Shown here piece by piece: positions 25,917 to 34,407 of a stretch of DNA of 64,000 nucleotides. The stretch's first letter is position 1; every line of letters starts with the position of its first letter. The stretch covers positions 310,001-374,000 of the forward strand of contig NZ_BJEN01000001.1 of NCBI RefSeq assembly GCF_008326345.1, in the 5' to 3' direction. Under the pieces are notes generated by a model. It did no database searches. It had not been told where the DNA came from and saw only the letters and a program-made list of their open reading frames with translations. The translations under genes and the position numbers were made by a program. This DNA is from Cutibacterium modestum (lineage in GTDB: Bacteria; Actinomycetota; Actinomycetes; Propionibacteriales; Propionibacteriaceae).

Positions 25917-26537
25917 TCACTCGAAAAGAGAGGAATCTCCCGCACCGCGGCGGGTGATGACCGGCTTCCCAGAGGTGAAGTCAACTACTGTGGTCGGTTC
26001 AACGCCACAGTCCCCGGAGTCGAGGACGGCATCGAGTTGGTCACCTATCTCGTCTTGCACCTGCCATCCGTCGACCATAGGTGTGTCCTGACCGGGCAGG
26101 ATCAGGGTAGAGGAGACAATGGGCTCATTCAGAGCCTCAAGCAGGGCCAGGGCCGTCACATGCTCGGGGACGCGTATCCCAACGGTTTTCTTGCGCGGGT
26201 GCAGCATAACCTTCGGAACATCGCGAGTGGCCTTAAGAATGAAAGTGTATCGCCCCGGCACAGCGGCTCTGACGGCGCGAAACACCCAGTTATCCATCTG
26301 GACATACTGGCCAACCTGCGCAAACCTACTCATGACTAGTGTGAAGTGATGTTTGTCAGATAGCTGACGAAGTTTGCGAATCCGGTCCAGAGCATCCTTA
26401 TTTCCAAGCCGGGCTCCGAAGGCATAACCTGTGTCCGTCGGGTAGGCGATGAGACCGCCACCGTGCAGGATGTCGACGACCTGGTTGAGGGAACGCCGCT
26501 GTGGATTCTCCGGGTGGACCGGGAAATACTTAGGCAC
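25917..26537 (-). CDS. yciO: YciO-type Sua5/YrdC family protein
   Basis: 206 residues from the GTG at 26537, the same length as E. coli YciO, and colinear with it by eye: PVHPENPQRR, YPTDTGYAFG, KLRQLSDKHHFTL, GRYTFILKAT, RKKTVGIRVP, EPTTVVD, and the C-terminal VITRRGAGD. YciO is a paralogue of the threonylcarbamoyl-AMP synthase TsaC/Sua5 and usually does not replace it, so a role in tRNA t6A formation is uncertain. A TTG further upstream (26558) is open but would add residues absent from the family. Confidence 0.88.
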   Translation of the reverse strand: MPKYFPVHPENPQRRSLNQVVDILHGGGLIAYPTDTGYAFGARLGNKDALDRIRKLRQLSDKHHFTLVMSRFAQVGQYVQMDNWVFRAVRAAVPGRYTFILKATRDVPKVMLHPRKKTVGIRVPEHVTALALLEALNEPIVSSTLILPGQDTPMVDGWQVQDEIGDQLDAVLDSGDCGVEPTTVVDFTSGKPVITRRGAGDSSLFE

Positions 26538-26574
26538 CTTGCAATTGTATCGCTGCAACCGCGCTGCAGTAGCC

Positions 26575-27048
26575 TCAGCGGGCCAGCAGGGTACACATTT
26601 GGCTCGCTCGACCGTGCACTTCGGTTAGACCGATAAGGGCGAGTAGACGAGTAGGCCGGGTGACCTCGGTCGCAACGCTGACGGCGTCTCCATTGGCGGT
26701 GATGACAAGTCGGCTCAGTCTGTCTGCTTTGGCCCCTCGCGCGGACGTCTCCGCAGCCACACGAGCAGCCCCGGTCCCATCTTGGCCGACGAGCTGTGCT
26801 GCGGAGCCTTCCTCACACCCGGCTCGAGCTGCCTCGGCGGCAACGGTGTGGGCGATGCGTACTGCCCGCGCCCGCTCAGCACCATCGACCGCGATTCCCG
26901 CAGATACCAAGAGGACAGGCAGCAACATAGTGATGAGAACCGACATGCTCATGCCGCGAACGTCGCGACGTCGCGGTGGGGAGAGGGGGAAATGGCTTCG
27001 CGTGGGCGGCGGGGTCGAATGTTGATCGCACGAGGGATAAAGCGTCAT
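26575..27048 (-). CDS. TadE/TadG-like secreted pseudopilin-type protein
   Basis: About 157 residues if started at the ATG at 27048; the frame is open to 27129. After a basic segment (RRRDVRGMS) comes one hydrophobic helix (VLITMLLPVLLVSAGIAVDG) and an Ala/Arg-rich domain with ERARAVRIAHTVAAEAARAGC, the usual TadE/Flp-assembly signature. Such small proteins are secreted or membrane-anchored parts of Tad pili, but no other tad genes are in the window. Start uncertain; no clear ribosome-binding site. Confidence 0.65.
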   Translation of the reverse strand: MTLYPSCDQHSTPPPTRSHFPLSPPRRRDVRGMSMSVLITMLLPVLLVSAGIAVDGAERARAVRIAHTVAAEAARAGCEEGSAAQLVGQDGTGAARVAAETSARGAKADRLSRLVITANGDAVSVATEVTRPTRLLALIGLTEVHGRASQMCTLLAR

Positions 27049-27172
27049 GCCAGCAGACCACCACGAGAACCACTCATCCGACAAGGGTTGACTTCTACTC
27101 CTCCGGTGTGCCATTTCGGCTCGTATCATAAGCTTGCTAACGTCACCTCACACAACGAACGAAAGGTTTCCC

Positions 27173-28372
27173 ATGGCCGTCAAAAAGGTCGCGCTCCTCA
27201 CCGCGGGTGGATTTGCGCCTTGTCTGTCCACCGCGATTAGCGGATTGATCCAGCGCTACGCCGAGGTGGCACCCGAGGTCGAGATCATCGCCTACAAGCA
27301 CGGCTACGAGGGCCTGCTCAAGGGAGACTTCCTCAAAGTCACCGATACTGTTCGCAAGAACGTCGGGATTCTCAAGTGCTTTGGTGGTTCTCCGATTGGC
27401 AACTCCCGCGTCAAGCTGACCAACGCCGCCGATCTCATTAAACGCGGTCTGGTCGCCGAAGGCGACGACCCACTCAAGGTTGCCGCCGATCGTCTCGTTG
27501 CCGATGGGGTTGATGTTTTGCACACCATCGGTGGCGACGACACCAATACCACCGCCGCCGATCTAGCCGCTTACCTGGCTGAGAATAATTACGGCCTCAC
27601 CGTCGTTGGTCTGCCGAAGACTATTGATAACGACGTCGTGCCGATTCGTCAGTCGCTAGGTGCATGGACCGCTGCGGAGCAGGGGTCCCGCTTCGCCCAG
27701 AACATCGTTGGTGAGCACAACTCCGGATCGCGCATGCTCATCGTTCACGAGGTCATGGGCCGTAACTGTGGTTGGCTGACCGCCGCCACCGCCGCCAAGT
27801 ACCGCGAATGGCTCGATACTCAACAGTGGGTACCTGAGATTGGCTTGTCCAAGAAGGCCTGGGACGTCCACGCCGTGTATGTTCCCGAGGCCCATATCGA
27901 CCTCGAAGCCGAGGCTGCACGCCTTAACAAGGTCATGGACGAGGTTGGCAATGTCACCATCTTCCTGTCCGAGGGAGCCGGCCTGGACGCCATCATTGGA
28001 GAGATGGAAAAGGATGGCCAAGAGGTCCCGCGCGATCCCTTTGGCCACGTCAAGCTCGACAAGGTGAACCCAGGTGCTTGGTTCGGCAAACAGTTCGCCG
28101 AGAAGCTCGGTGCCGAAAAGGTTATGGTTCAGAAGTCCGGCTACTTCTCCCGTTCGGCCGCCTCGAATGAGGCTGACCTGGAGCTTATCGGTCGCTGCAC
28201 CGACTTTGCGGTCGATTGTGCTCTGGCCGGTAAAGCTGGCGTCATTGGCCAGGATGAGGAGAACGACGACGAGTTGACCAATATCGCCTTCGATCGCATC
28301 AAGGGCGGCAAGCCCTTCGATGTCACCCAGCCGTGGTTTACTGCCATGCTCAGCGAGATTGGGCAGGCCTGA
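27173..28372 (+). CDS. pfp: Pyrophosphate-dependent 6-phosphofructokinase
   Basis: Phosphorylates fructose 6-phosphate using PPi (EC 2.7.1.90), the main phosphofructokinase of propionibacteria. 399 residues, close to the P. freudenreichii enzyme. GGDDT at 120-124 has the second Asp that specifies PPi use rather than ATP, and PKTIDND at 148-154 has the Lys of the PPi class. GAAAGG at 27161-27166 lies 6 bases before the ATG at 27173; an upstream in-frame start at 27134 has no support. Confidence 0.96.
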   Translation: MAVKKVALLTAGGFAPCLSTAISGLIQRYAEVAPEVEIIAYKHGYEGLLKGDFLKVTDTVRKNVGILKCFGGSPIGNSRVKLTNAADLIKRGLVAEGDDPLKVAADRLVADGVDVLHTIGGDDTNTTAADLAAYLAENNYGLTVVGLPKTIDNDVVPIRQSLGAWTAAEQGSRFAQNIVGEHNSGSRMLIVHEVMGRNCGWLTAATAAKYREWLDTQQWVPEIGLSKKAWDVHAVYVPEAHIDLEAEAARLNKVMDEVGNVTIFLSEGAGLDAIIGEMEKDGQEVPRDPFGHVKLDKVNPGAWFGKQFAEKLGAEKVMVQKSGYFSRSAASNEADLELIGRCTDFAVDCALAGKAGVIGQDEENDDELTNIAFDRIKGGKPFDVTQPWFTAMLSEIGQA

Positions 28373-28390
28373 CAGCCCCGGCTCACCATG

Positions 28391-28450
28391 GGCCCTTCCG
28401 AGTGAACTGGTCCCGTTAGATGGGCTGGCTTAAACCGGAAGGGCCATTTT
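28391..28450 (+). terminator. Terminator after pfp
   Basis: Perfect 10-bp stem GGCCCTTCCG / CGGAAGGGCC with a 35-base loop, followed by ATTTT, 18 bases downstream of the pfp stop. Confidence 0.6.
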
Positions 28451-28930
28451 GCACTCGACTCCAGGCTGCCTTCGCCGCTGGGAGCGACCAACCGCGAATA
28501 CGGAAAGAAAGGTCCAGAACGGCAGCAGCGCGAGGTAGATGAACACCAGGCCATATCCCAGCCCTTGAGCGAGATAGGAGCTGCGCACCGGTCCGGCGAA
28601 GGCCAAGGATGCCCCAGGGAGCAGGGCCCAAACATACGCAATGGGTAGCACTACAGGTTAACCGACACGACTGCTAGTGACGAGCATGAGGACCGTCACC
28701 ACGATATACACCCAGCGGGTACCCAAAACTGCTGACGGACGATCCCGGCGACATATGTCGGTAGCCCCGACGCTAGAACCACGCGCGCTGCACCTAGCCC
28801 AATGATGTCTCTGTGACGGTCCCCTACCATGCGGTGAACAAGGTAGGCAATGTGAACATCACGGCTCCATCGCGCAAGCAGTGGTTCATCATTCTTCGCG
28901 GCGTCGACTGAGTATCGCGCCAACCGCCAT
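28430..28930 (-). pseudogene. Decayed multi-helix membrane protein
   Basis: Coding-like sequence is split over two frames. The first part reads AAKNDEPLLARWSRDVHIAYLVHRM and GAARVVLASGLPTYVAGIVR; a frameshift near 28720 leads into TRWVYIVVTVLMLVTSSRVG, then a TAA stop at about 28663, then IAYVWALLPGASLAF and LGYGLVFIYLALLPFWTFL. At least three membrane helices are visible. I do not recognise the family. The gene would have followed YihY in the same direction. Confidence 0.5.
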
Positions 28931-30142
28931 GCCCCCGATAACGCCAACAATACTCGCGCCAATGACCGGCCAACGGCGGGGCTCAGCGCGCGACGGGGGC
29001 ACCGCGTCTGAAACTGCGGGTGCATCGGCGCGGGTTGCCGCGTTGTTCGTCACTTGAAGCCGCTGGGTCACGCCCCTTTCTCCCCCACCACTGTTCTCTG
29101 GGGCAACGCCCTCAACCGGGGGGCTGGCCGCCCTGCCGTCCTTGTTGTTTTTCTTTGCGTACTTACGGGCGCGGTCGGTTAAAGCTGCATCCCAGTGTCC
29201 ATCAGCGGTAATGCAATTATCGCGTCCAAGTAGCGGCGCGTCGCAATCGTTCCACTCATTATCGATAGCCGGCTGGTTCGCAGTGGCAATCCACGACGCA
29301 ATAAAGAGGATCAACCGAGCGACAAGATCGAAGACCAGCATGACGATGATGATCGATCCAAAAGCTTGAACGGCCTTGTTGGAGTTGAAGGCCTGCACAA
29401 GGTATCCGGCGCCCACTTGCACCAGAGCGAGGGCGAATCCGGCCACCAGGGATCCTTTGAGAATAGGACGCCAACTCGTCTTGACCCGGGGCATAACCGT
29501 GTACAAGAAGATGAAGAGGAGCCAGCCCGCAATCGTCGTCGCCAATAGCCCTGCCAGCGTTAGCAGCCAGCCGTGTCCAGGAACCGAGTCAAGGCCAGTC
29601 CGCCGGGCCAGCATGCCGGCCAGAGAGGAACCAATCTGGGAAGTGATGATCGTCAATAAGGTCACTAGTAACAAACCGAGGAATGCGAGCATGTCGGAAA
29701 CTTTGGCCCGCACGAAACCACGATCGTCAGCGACCATATCAAAATCGGGGGCCCACTCCGCCTGAATGCCCTTGCGGATGTTTCCGACCCATCCGATTCC
29801 GGCCCACAACGCGGTGAGGATGGAGACTACGAACGCCCAGACCGATCCGCCAACCTTCATGGCGTTCTCGATGATGGCGCGGATCTGTTGCTTATCGCTG
29901 GGCTCGGTGGCCAGACTTACGACTGAGTCGACGACTTGGTTAAGCAAGTAGGGGCTCAAACGGCTCAAGACCAATCCCAGCAGCGCAAAGGCAAATGCAA
30001 TGACTGGAATGATCGCCAGCACCGTGAAATAGGTAATGGACGCGGCGAAATGATTGCCGAGACGTCGATTAAACCGGGTGTGGGCTCGCAGCAGATGGGC
30101 AATGCCGGGCCGCTTCATGATGGCGGCAATGGTGTCCTTCAC
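28889..30142 (-). CDS. YihY/BrkB family inner-membrane protein
   Basis: 417 residues: about six helices in residues 25-300 with the family start (RFNRRLGNHFAASITYFTVLAIIP), then a long charged, Pro/Ala-rich cytosolic region and a final C-terminal helix (VIGASIVGVIGGMAVGAI). Formerly called ribonuclease BN; in fact a membrane protein of unclear role. The GTG at 30142 is preceded by GAGGAGG with 5-base spacing, so the upstream open frame to 30196 is not used. It lies about 108 bases after the MerR gene. Confidence 0.85.
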   Translation of the reverse strand: MKDTIAAIMKRPGIAHLLRAHTRFNRRLGNHFAASITYFTVLAIIPVIAFAFALLGLVLSRLSPYLLNQVVDSVVSLATEPSDKQQIRAIIENAMKVGGSVWAFVVSILTALWAGIGWVGNIRKGIQAEWAPDFDMVADDRGFVRAKVSDMLAFLGLLLVTLLTIITSQIGSSLAGMLARRTGLDSVPGHGWLLTLAGLLATTIAGWLLFIFLYTVMPRVKTSWRPILKGSLVAGFALALVQVGAGYLVQAFNSNKAVQAFGSIIIVMLVFDLVARLILFIASWIATANQPAIDNEWNDCDAPLLGRDNCITADGHWDAALTDRARKYAKKNNKDGRAASPPVEGVAPENSGGGERGVTQRLQVTNNAATRADAPAVSDAVPPSRAEPRRWPVIGASIVGVIGGMAVGAILSRRREE

Positions 30143-30250
30143 AGAGGCCTCCTCGTTGAAATCATTGCATGGAGAACGCCTATGGCGCACGCTCACCGGC
30201 TGTAAGAATCAAGGCCGAGGGGATCATTTTCCCCCTGACGCACTTCATAG

Positions 30251-30838
30251 TCAGGAGGCGTGCTTCGCAATTCTGCGCGCAGTGAACTCATCGAGCTCGG
30301 TGTCCGCTACCGGATTGAGATGCTCACTAGGCAGCTCAGCAAGGCTTCCCTGAACGTCGCGCCACACCCCTCCCAGTGCAATAGCGAACATCCCCTGCCC
30401 ACCGCGCAGCAGATCAATGACCTCGTTGTCGTTGGTACATTCGTATACTGAAACCCCGTCGCTCATAAGGGTGACGCGGGAGAGGTCCTCAACCCCGTTG
30501 CTGCGCAGGTGTTCGATGGCCACTCGGATCTGCTGCAAGGACACCCCGGCGTCAAGGAGGCGCTTGACAACCTTGAGCATAAGGATGTCGCGGAAGGAGT
30601 ACAAGCGCTGACTCCCCGAACCACGAGCTGCCCGGATCTCTGGACGAACCAGGCCAGTTCGCGCCCAATAGTCAAGCTGACGATACGTAATGCCGGCAGC
30701 ACCGGATGCAACCGGGCCTCGGAATCCGATGTCCTCAGGCAGCGGGGCAAAGTCGCCTTCGAAAAGGGCGTCCTGACCGCGACGCGCGTGGCCGTCGAGA
30801 GGAGTCTCAACACTCGGCTGTTCACCGGTCGTTGCCAT
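30251..30838 (-). CDS. MerR-family regulator (Rv1830-like)
   Basis: 195 residues. A winged helix-turn-helix of the MerR type spans about 45-115 (YRQLDYWARTGLVRPE, SQRLYSFRDILMLKVVKRLLDAG), followed by a small beta domain. The ATG at 30838 (MATTGEQ) is preceded by AAGGGTGACGAC; an in-frame ATG at 30853 is possible. It closes the GcvH-GarA-FtsR-nuclease-MerR block, matching the order Rv1826-Rv1830. Targets unknown. Confidence 0.87.
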   Translation of the reverse strand: MATTGEQPSVETPLDGHARRGQDALFEGDFAPLPEDIGFRGPVASGAAGITYRQLDYWARTGLVRPEIRAARGSGSQRLYSFRDILMLKVVKRLLDAGVSLQQIRVAIEHLRSNGVEDLSRVTLMSDGVSVYECTNDNEVIDLLRGGQGMFAIALGGVWRDVQGSLAELPSEHLNPVADTELDEFTARRIAKHAS

Positions 30839-31020
30839 GTCGTCACCCTTCACCAGTTCTACTTATGGTCCCATTGACGAAGCATGGCGCCCCGCCGAAC
30901 GTCCTTGACGCTACGGCGCGATCCTCCACCATCGTCGAAGCCACGCCGTCTGCTTCACATCGTCTGCGCTCTTCTACCTTGAACATGCATTTCACTAGGG
31001 GATTTACTGTGACCTCAAGG

Positions 31021-31500
31021 TCAACCAGAGATCGAGGGTCCAGGCCCAAAGTCATCGGGGCTGACGTTATCAAGGAAGTGCCGGAACTCTTCGACAGCAT
31101 CTTCTGGGCCGGCATCTAGAAGAATACCGGCCGTGGAGATAACCTCCTCGCTGCACCAGATCGGTACTGGCAGACGGAGAGCAAGGGCAACCAAATCAGA
31201 GGGTCGAGCGTCGATACGCATATCACCTAGCACCAGTTCACCGAACCAAATGCCGTCCTCAACTTTGGTAATGACGCACTGCGGCTCTTCCTCGCACAGG
31301 ACTGCGATGACACGCGCAAGCAGGTCGTGGGTGAGGGGGCGGACAGGCTCCTCTTCGTTGATGGCGTCCGTGATGGCAGTTTTTTCAGGATCTGCAATCC
31401 ACAAGGCAAGATGGCGTCGGCCATCAACCTCGCGAAGCAGCAGCACTGCCGCCCCGGAAACAGGCTCGGTCCGAATCTCGGCAACCTCGAGCAAGACCAT
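31021..31500 (-). CDS. Bifunctional nuclease family protein (DUF151)
   Basis: 159 residues, BFN/DUF151 domain over the N-terminal 130 (RHLALWIADPEKTAI, RPLTHDLLARVIAVL, DARPSDLVALALRL). The plant founder has DNase and RNase activity; the bacterial role is unknown. It is 30 bases after ftsR in the same direction and is consistently found between two merR genes in actinobacteria. Confidence 0.9.
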   Translation of the reverse strand: MVLLEVAEIRTEPVSGAAVLLLREVDGRRHLALWIADPEKTAITDAINEEEPVRPLTHDLLARVIAVLCEEEPQCVITKVEDGIWFGELVLGDMRIDARPSDLVALALRLPVPIWCSEEVISTAGILLDAGPEDAVEEFRHFLDNVSPDDFGPGPSISG

Positions 31501-31530
31501 AGGATCAGCCTAGCGCGCACCCTATGTCGA

Positions 31531-32244
31531 TCAGTTACCTGACCAATGCTCTAACATGTCGTAGACCATAGCGGTATGGGCGTGCATCATCACCTTGGTC
31601 GTCTCAGCAGCAATTTTTGAAGCCTGTTCGGGATGCCGCGCGTACGGAATGAGGGCCTGCTCTATGAGCCCAGCTTCATGCTCCGCGGCCTGCCTGATGG
31701 CACGCATGTGACGAGTATCCATGCTGTACGCTGCCAGTCGACGTGCTGCGACACAGATAACAAGGGCTTCTTGACCGAAGTACGAGGCTCCTCGTTTTGG
31801 ACGCACTAGCTGGTGACGCTCAAGTTCCATGAGCATGGCCTCGGTAATGCCAGAAGCACGGATAAGTTCGCGTCGGTTCATCCTAATAGGGCCGCGGGTC
31901 CGAACAATTCCTTGACCTGTCGGCTGAGGCTGCGGATCAGGAGCACCCTCGTTTTCAGTCGGCAGGGGGGGTACCTCGGAGGCTGGAGGTTCCTCGCCCC
32001 GGTCCATCATTTCCAAGTGGTCCCTGATGACCCGCAACGGCTGAAAGTGGTCGCGCTGGCAGGTCAAGATATACCGCAATCTCTCGACGTCAGAATCGGT
32101 ATACTTGCGGTATCCCGATGGTGCCCTCTCGGGGGACAGCAGGCCCTCGGACTCTAGAAATCGGATCTTGGAAATGCTCAGATCGGGAAACTCCGGTTTG
32201 AGAGTCTTCATAACCTGCCCGATAGTGCGGACAGACCTTGGCAT
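31531..32244 (-). CDS. ftsR: MerR-family regulator FtsR
   Basis: 237 residues. MerR DNA-binding domain at 5-75 (IGQVMKTLKPEFPDLSISKI, GYRKYTDSDVERLRYIL), a Pro-rich linker at about 90-120, and a helical effector-like domain. It is colinear with FtsR of Corynebacterium glutamicum, which activates ftsZ, and with Rv1828 (recalled). Its ATG shares one base with the garA stop (TGATG), so it is coupled to garA. Confidence 0.85.
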   Translation of the reverse strand: MPRSVRTIGQVMKTLKPEFPDLSISKIRFLESEGLLSPERAPSGYRKYTDSDVERLRYILTCQRDHFQPLRVIRDHLEMMDRGEEPPASEVPPLPTENEGAPDPQPQPTGQGIVRTRGPIRMNRRELIRASGITEAMLMELERHQLVRPKRGASYFGQEALVICVAARRLAAYSMDTRHMRAIRQAAEHEAGLIEQALIPYARHPEQASKIAAETTKVMMHAHTAMVYDMLEHWSGN

Positions 32245-32822
32245 CAGACGCGACCGGCCCCACTCGTCCCCGATGCCGTGCCACCTATGTGGTAGGTCAT
32301 CCGAAACTTCCCGATCTGCACCTCGTCGCCGTCGCGCAATACCGCCGAACCGTCGACAAGAGTGCGATTGACGTACGTGCCATTGAGGCTGCCCTGGTCC
32401 TCAATGATCATTCGGCCGTCTTGACGAATGAACTTCACATGGTGGCGAGACACCGTGATGTCGTCAAGGAAGATATCGGAATGCGTAGAACGCCCGGCCG
32501 TCGTCTCGTCCTGGTCCAGCAGGAACTGGGCACCGAGATTCGGACCGCGTCGCACGATCAGCATGGCATTCTCGGCAGGAAGATCAGCGATGTCTTGCAA
32601 GACGCCGGCTGGAAGATCCACATTCGGCGAGGTCTCTTCGGACACCGTTGATTCGGTGATGGGCGGGATCACGCCAGTGTTGTCCCCCGGTGTGTCGATG
32701 GGCACCCCGAGACGGGTCCCGCATCGGGAGCAAAAGTTTGCGCCATCCTCGTTGACGTGGCCGCACACGGGGCACTTGTTCATGTTCGCGTCCTCGCTCT
32801 CGGGGGTCTCCGAAATAGTCAT
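32244..32822 (-). CDS. garA: GarA/OdhI-type FHA protein with N-terminal zinc ribbon
   Basis: 192 residues. FHA domain at about 85-178 with Arg111 (AGRSTHSDIFLDD), Ser125 (VSRHH) and Asn147 (GSLNGTYVN). FHA proteins of this type inhibit 2-oxoglutarate dehydrogenase and control glutamate metabolism after phosphorylation by Ser/Thr kinases. Unlike GarA/OdhI, this one begins with a zinc ribbon (Cys17, Cys20, Cys31, Cys34), and the ETTS phospho-motif appears as EETS (Glu63, Thr64). The ATG at 32822 overlaps the GcvH-like stop by 4 bases and has GGAGG upstream; the longer open frame to 32930 overlaps that gene and is not needed. Confidence 0.88.
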   Translation of the reverse strand: MTISETPESEDANMNKCPVCGHVNEDGANFCSRCGTRLGVPIDTPGDNTGVIPPITESTVSEETSPNVDLPAGVLQDIADLPAENAMLIVRRGPNLGAQFLLDQDETTAGRSTHSDIFLDDITVSRHHVKFIRQDGRMIIEDQGSLNGTYVNRTLVDGSAVLRDGDEVQIGKFRMTYHIGGTASGTSGAGRV

Positions 32823-33211
32823 TTTAGGGGTACCTCCCCCACGCTCGCGAGGTATTCGTCGGGGTCGAGCAACTCGTCGAGCTCCTCGGGGCCTGACAAT
32901 CTCACGTCGAAGAGCCATCCGTCGCCCCAAGGGTCCGCCTCAACCTGGTCAGCGTCGGCTGCTGGATTCACCGCAACAACCTCACCGGCTACGGGTGAAA
33001 TGATCTCCCAGGTGCGCGCCGAAAACTCCACGTCTCCACAGCAATCACCGGAGACGACATCCTCACCGTCGTCAGGAAGAGACAACGATTCCACTGGCCC
33101 GAACTGGTCTAGGAGGGCCGACGTGACTCCGAGCCGCACCCGATCACCGTTGCCATGCCTAATCCATAGGTGATCCGAGGTGCACAACACATCATCGGGA
33201 ATCTCGGTCAT
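32819..33211 (-). CDS. GcvH-like protein lacking the lipoyl lysine
   Basis: 130 residues, colinear with glycine cleavage H protein over its whole length (DHLWIRHGNGDRVRLGVT, LPDDGEDVVSGD, SPVAGEVVAVN, WGDGWLFDVRL). The lipoylated Lys lies in ESVKAxSD in true GcvH; here the segment is VEFSARTWEI, placing Ala65 at that position and Arg66 next to it. It therefore cannot carry lipoate there and is unlikely to be the H protein of glycine cleavage. It is coupled to garA, in the position of Rv1826. ATG at 33211 has GGAGG 5 bases upstream; the in-frame ATG at 33223 is less likely. Confidence 0.82.
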   Translation of the reverse strand: MTEIPDDVLCTSDHLWIRHGNGDRVRLGVTSALLDQFGPVESLSLPDDGEDVVSGDCCGDVEFSARTWEIISPVAGEVVAVNPAADADQVEADPWGDGWLFDVRLSGPEELDELLDPDEYLASVGEVPLK

Positions 33212-33287
33212 CACCACCTCCATGACACGGTCGATGTAAAAATCTTCGTACCCGCAGGGTACCGCGCCGAGCGCCTCGATGCCTGCC

Positions 33288-34040
33288 TCATCTCACCGGT
33301 GTGGCGTGGGTCATCGGCTGTGGATGGGCCACCGCTGTAATGGTGAGATCCTGCGAGGTCGTCACCTCGACGCTGGCACCTACTTTGTCCGATTCCATTT
33401 GAGAGACCAACCCACCACGGAATTTCGCTCCCTCCTTGAGATCGTGAGGCTCGCCAATAATCGTCAGGGTGTACGGGCGGGTGACGGTGGTACCGCTGAC
33501 TTGCAGACCGTCTGGACTCGCCGCAAACCACGTGTTAGCAACGATGCGCACTTTGTTGTTGAGGACCATGGCTTCAGCCCCAGCATCACGCATTTCTTCA
33601 ACGGCATCGAGCACCATGTCCGAGGTGACTTTGTCTTCGGGATCATCAATGGTGATCTTAATACCGGGTCCATGGACGGGGATCGTGCCAGCCAAGATCT
33701 TCATCTGCGTGAGCCGTTCCTCAGCTTCTCGCTGAGCCACCTTGCGCGAATCGGCACCCGACTGGAGTTCCCTCGTTGTAGCGCGTAGATCAGCGATCTG
33801 CGAATCAAGCTGGCGTGACGAGTCTGATAACGAATCCAACATCGTCACCAGGTCAGCCCGGCTCATCGTCGAGTAAGCATCCTGATCGTGTCGGGATCGC
33901 ACTTGAGTGACGACCATGAATGAGCACAGGCACAAGATGATGGCGACGAGGATCTGGCCAGTAGACACCGAGGCCAGGTCCTTGCCGATCTTGCGCCAGT
34001 GATTCTCGGCCCATTCCCGTCGATCATGGTGTTCAGGCAT
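33288..34040 (-). CDS. DUF881 family protein (second copy)
   Basis: 250 residues: cytoplasmic N-terminus, one membrane helix (ILVAIILCLCSFMVV, about 31-46), a coiled-coil stretch (60-115) and an extracytoplasmic DUF881 domain (GPGIKITIDDPE, EEMRDAGAEAMVLN, PYTLTIIGEP). Function unknown; predicted envelope location. ATG at 34040 overlaps the SBP gene by 8 bases with GAGG upstream. The two DUF881 genes flank the SBP gene as in Rv1823-Rv1825. Confidence 0.88.
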   Translation of the reverse strand: MPEHHDRREWAENHWRKIGKDLASVSTGQILVAIILCLCSFMVVTQVRSRHDQDAYSTMSRADLVTMLDSLSDSSRQLDSQIADLRATTRELQSGADSRKVAQREAEERLTQMKILAGTIPVHGPGIKITIDDPEDKVTSDMVLDAVEEMRDAGAEAMVLNNKVRIVANTWFAASPDGLQVSGTTVTRPYTLTIIGEPHDLKEGAKFRGGLVSQMESDKVGASVEVTTSQDLTITAVAHPQPMTHATPVR

Positions 34041-34365
34041 GAAGTACCTCACGCCGGATGGCGGCAGCATTAGTAAAAATGCGGATGCCTAAGACGACGA
34101 CGACAGCAGTCGACAGTTGTGACCCCACGCCAATCTGGTCTCCCACCCAGACGATGAGAGCAGCAATGGCGACATTGGACAGGAAGGAGACGACAAAGAC
34201 ACGGTCCGAGAAAGTATGGGCCAAATAGGCACGCACCGCACCGAAGATCGCATCTAGAGCAGCAACGATCATAATCGGCAAATACGGTTGCAAACCGGGA
34301 GGCAGAGTCGGGTTGACCACGATGCCGATAATGATCCCGACCACCAAGCCGATGAGCGCAATCAT
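34033..34365 (-). CDS. sbp: Small basic protein (SBP, DUF1290), membrane
   Basis: 110 residues with three predicted membrane helices (MIALIGLVVGIIIGIVV, YLPIMIVAALDAIFGAV, VVSFLSNVAIAALIVWV) plus a C-terminal hydrophobic stretch. Matches the small basic protein family found near ftsZ or DUF881 genes in Gram-positive bacteria; role unclear. It lies between the two DUF881 genes, with a 42-base gap after the first. Confidence 0.88.
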   Translation of the reverse strand: MIALIGLVVGIIIGIVVNPTLPPGLQPYLPIMIVAALDAIFGAVRAYLAHTFSDRVFVVSFLSNVAIAALIVWVGDQIGVGSQLSTAVVVVLGIRIFTNAAAIRREVLHA

Positions 34366-34407
34366 AGGTGTCCTTCCTGTGTGCCAGTGCCGTTCATCGT
34401 CTCATTG

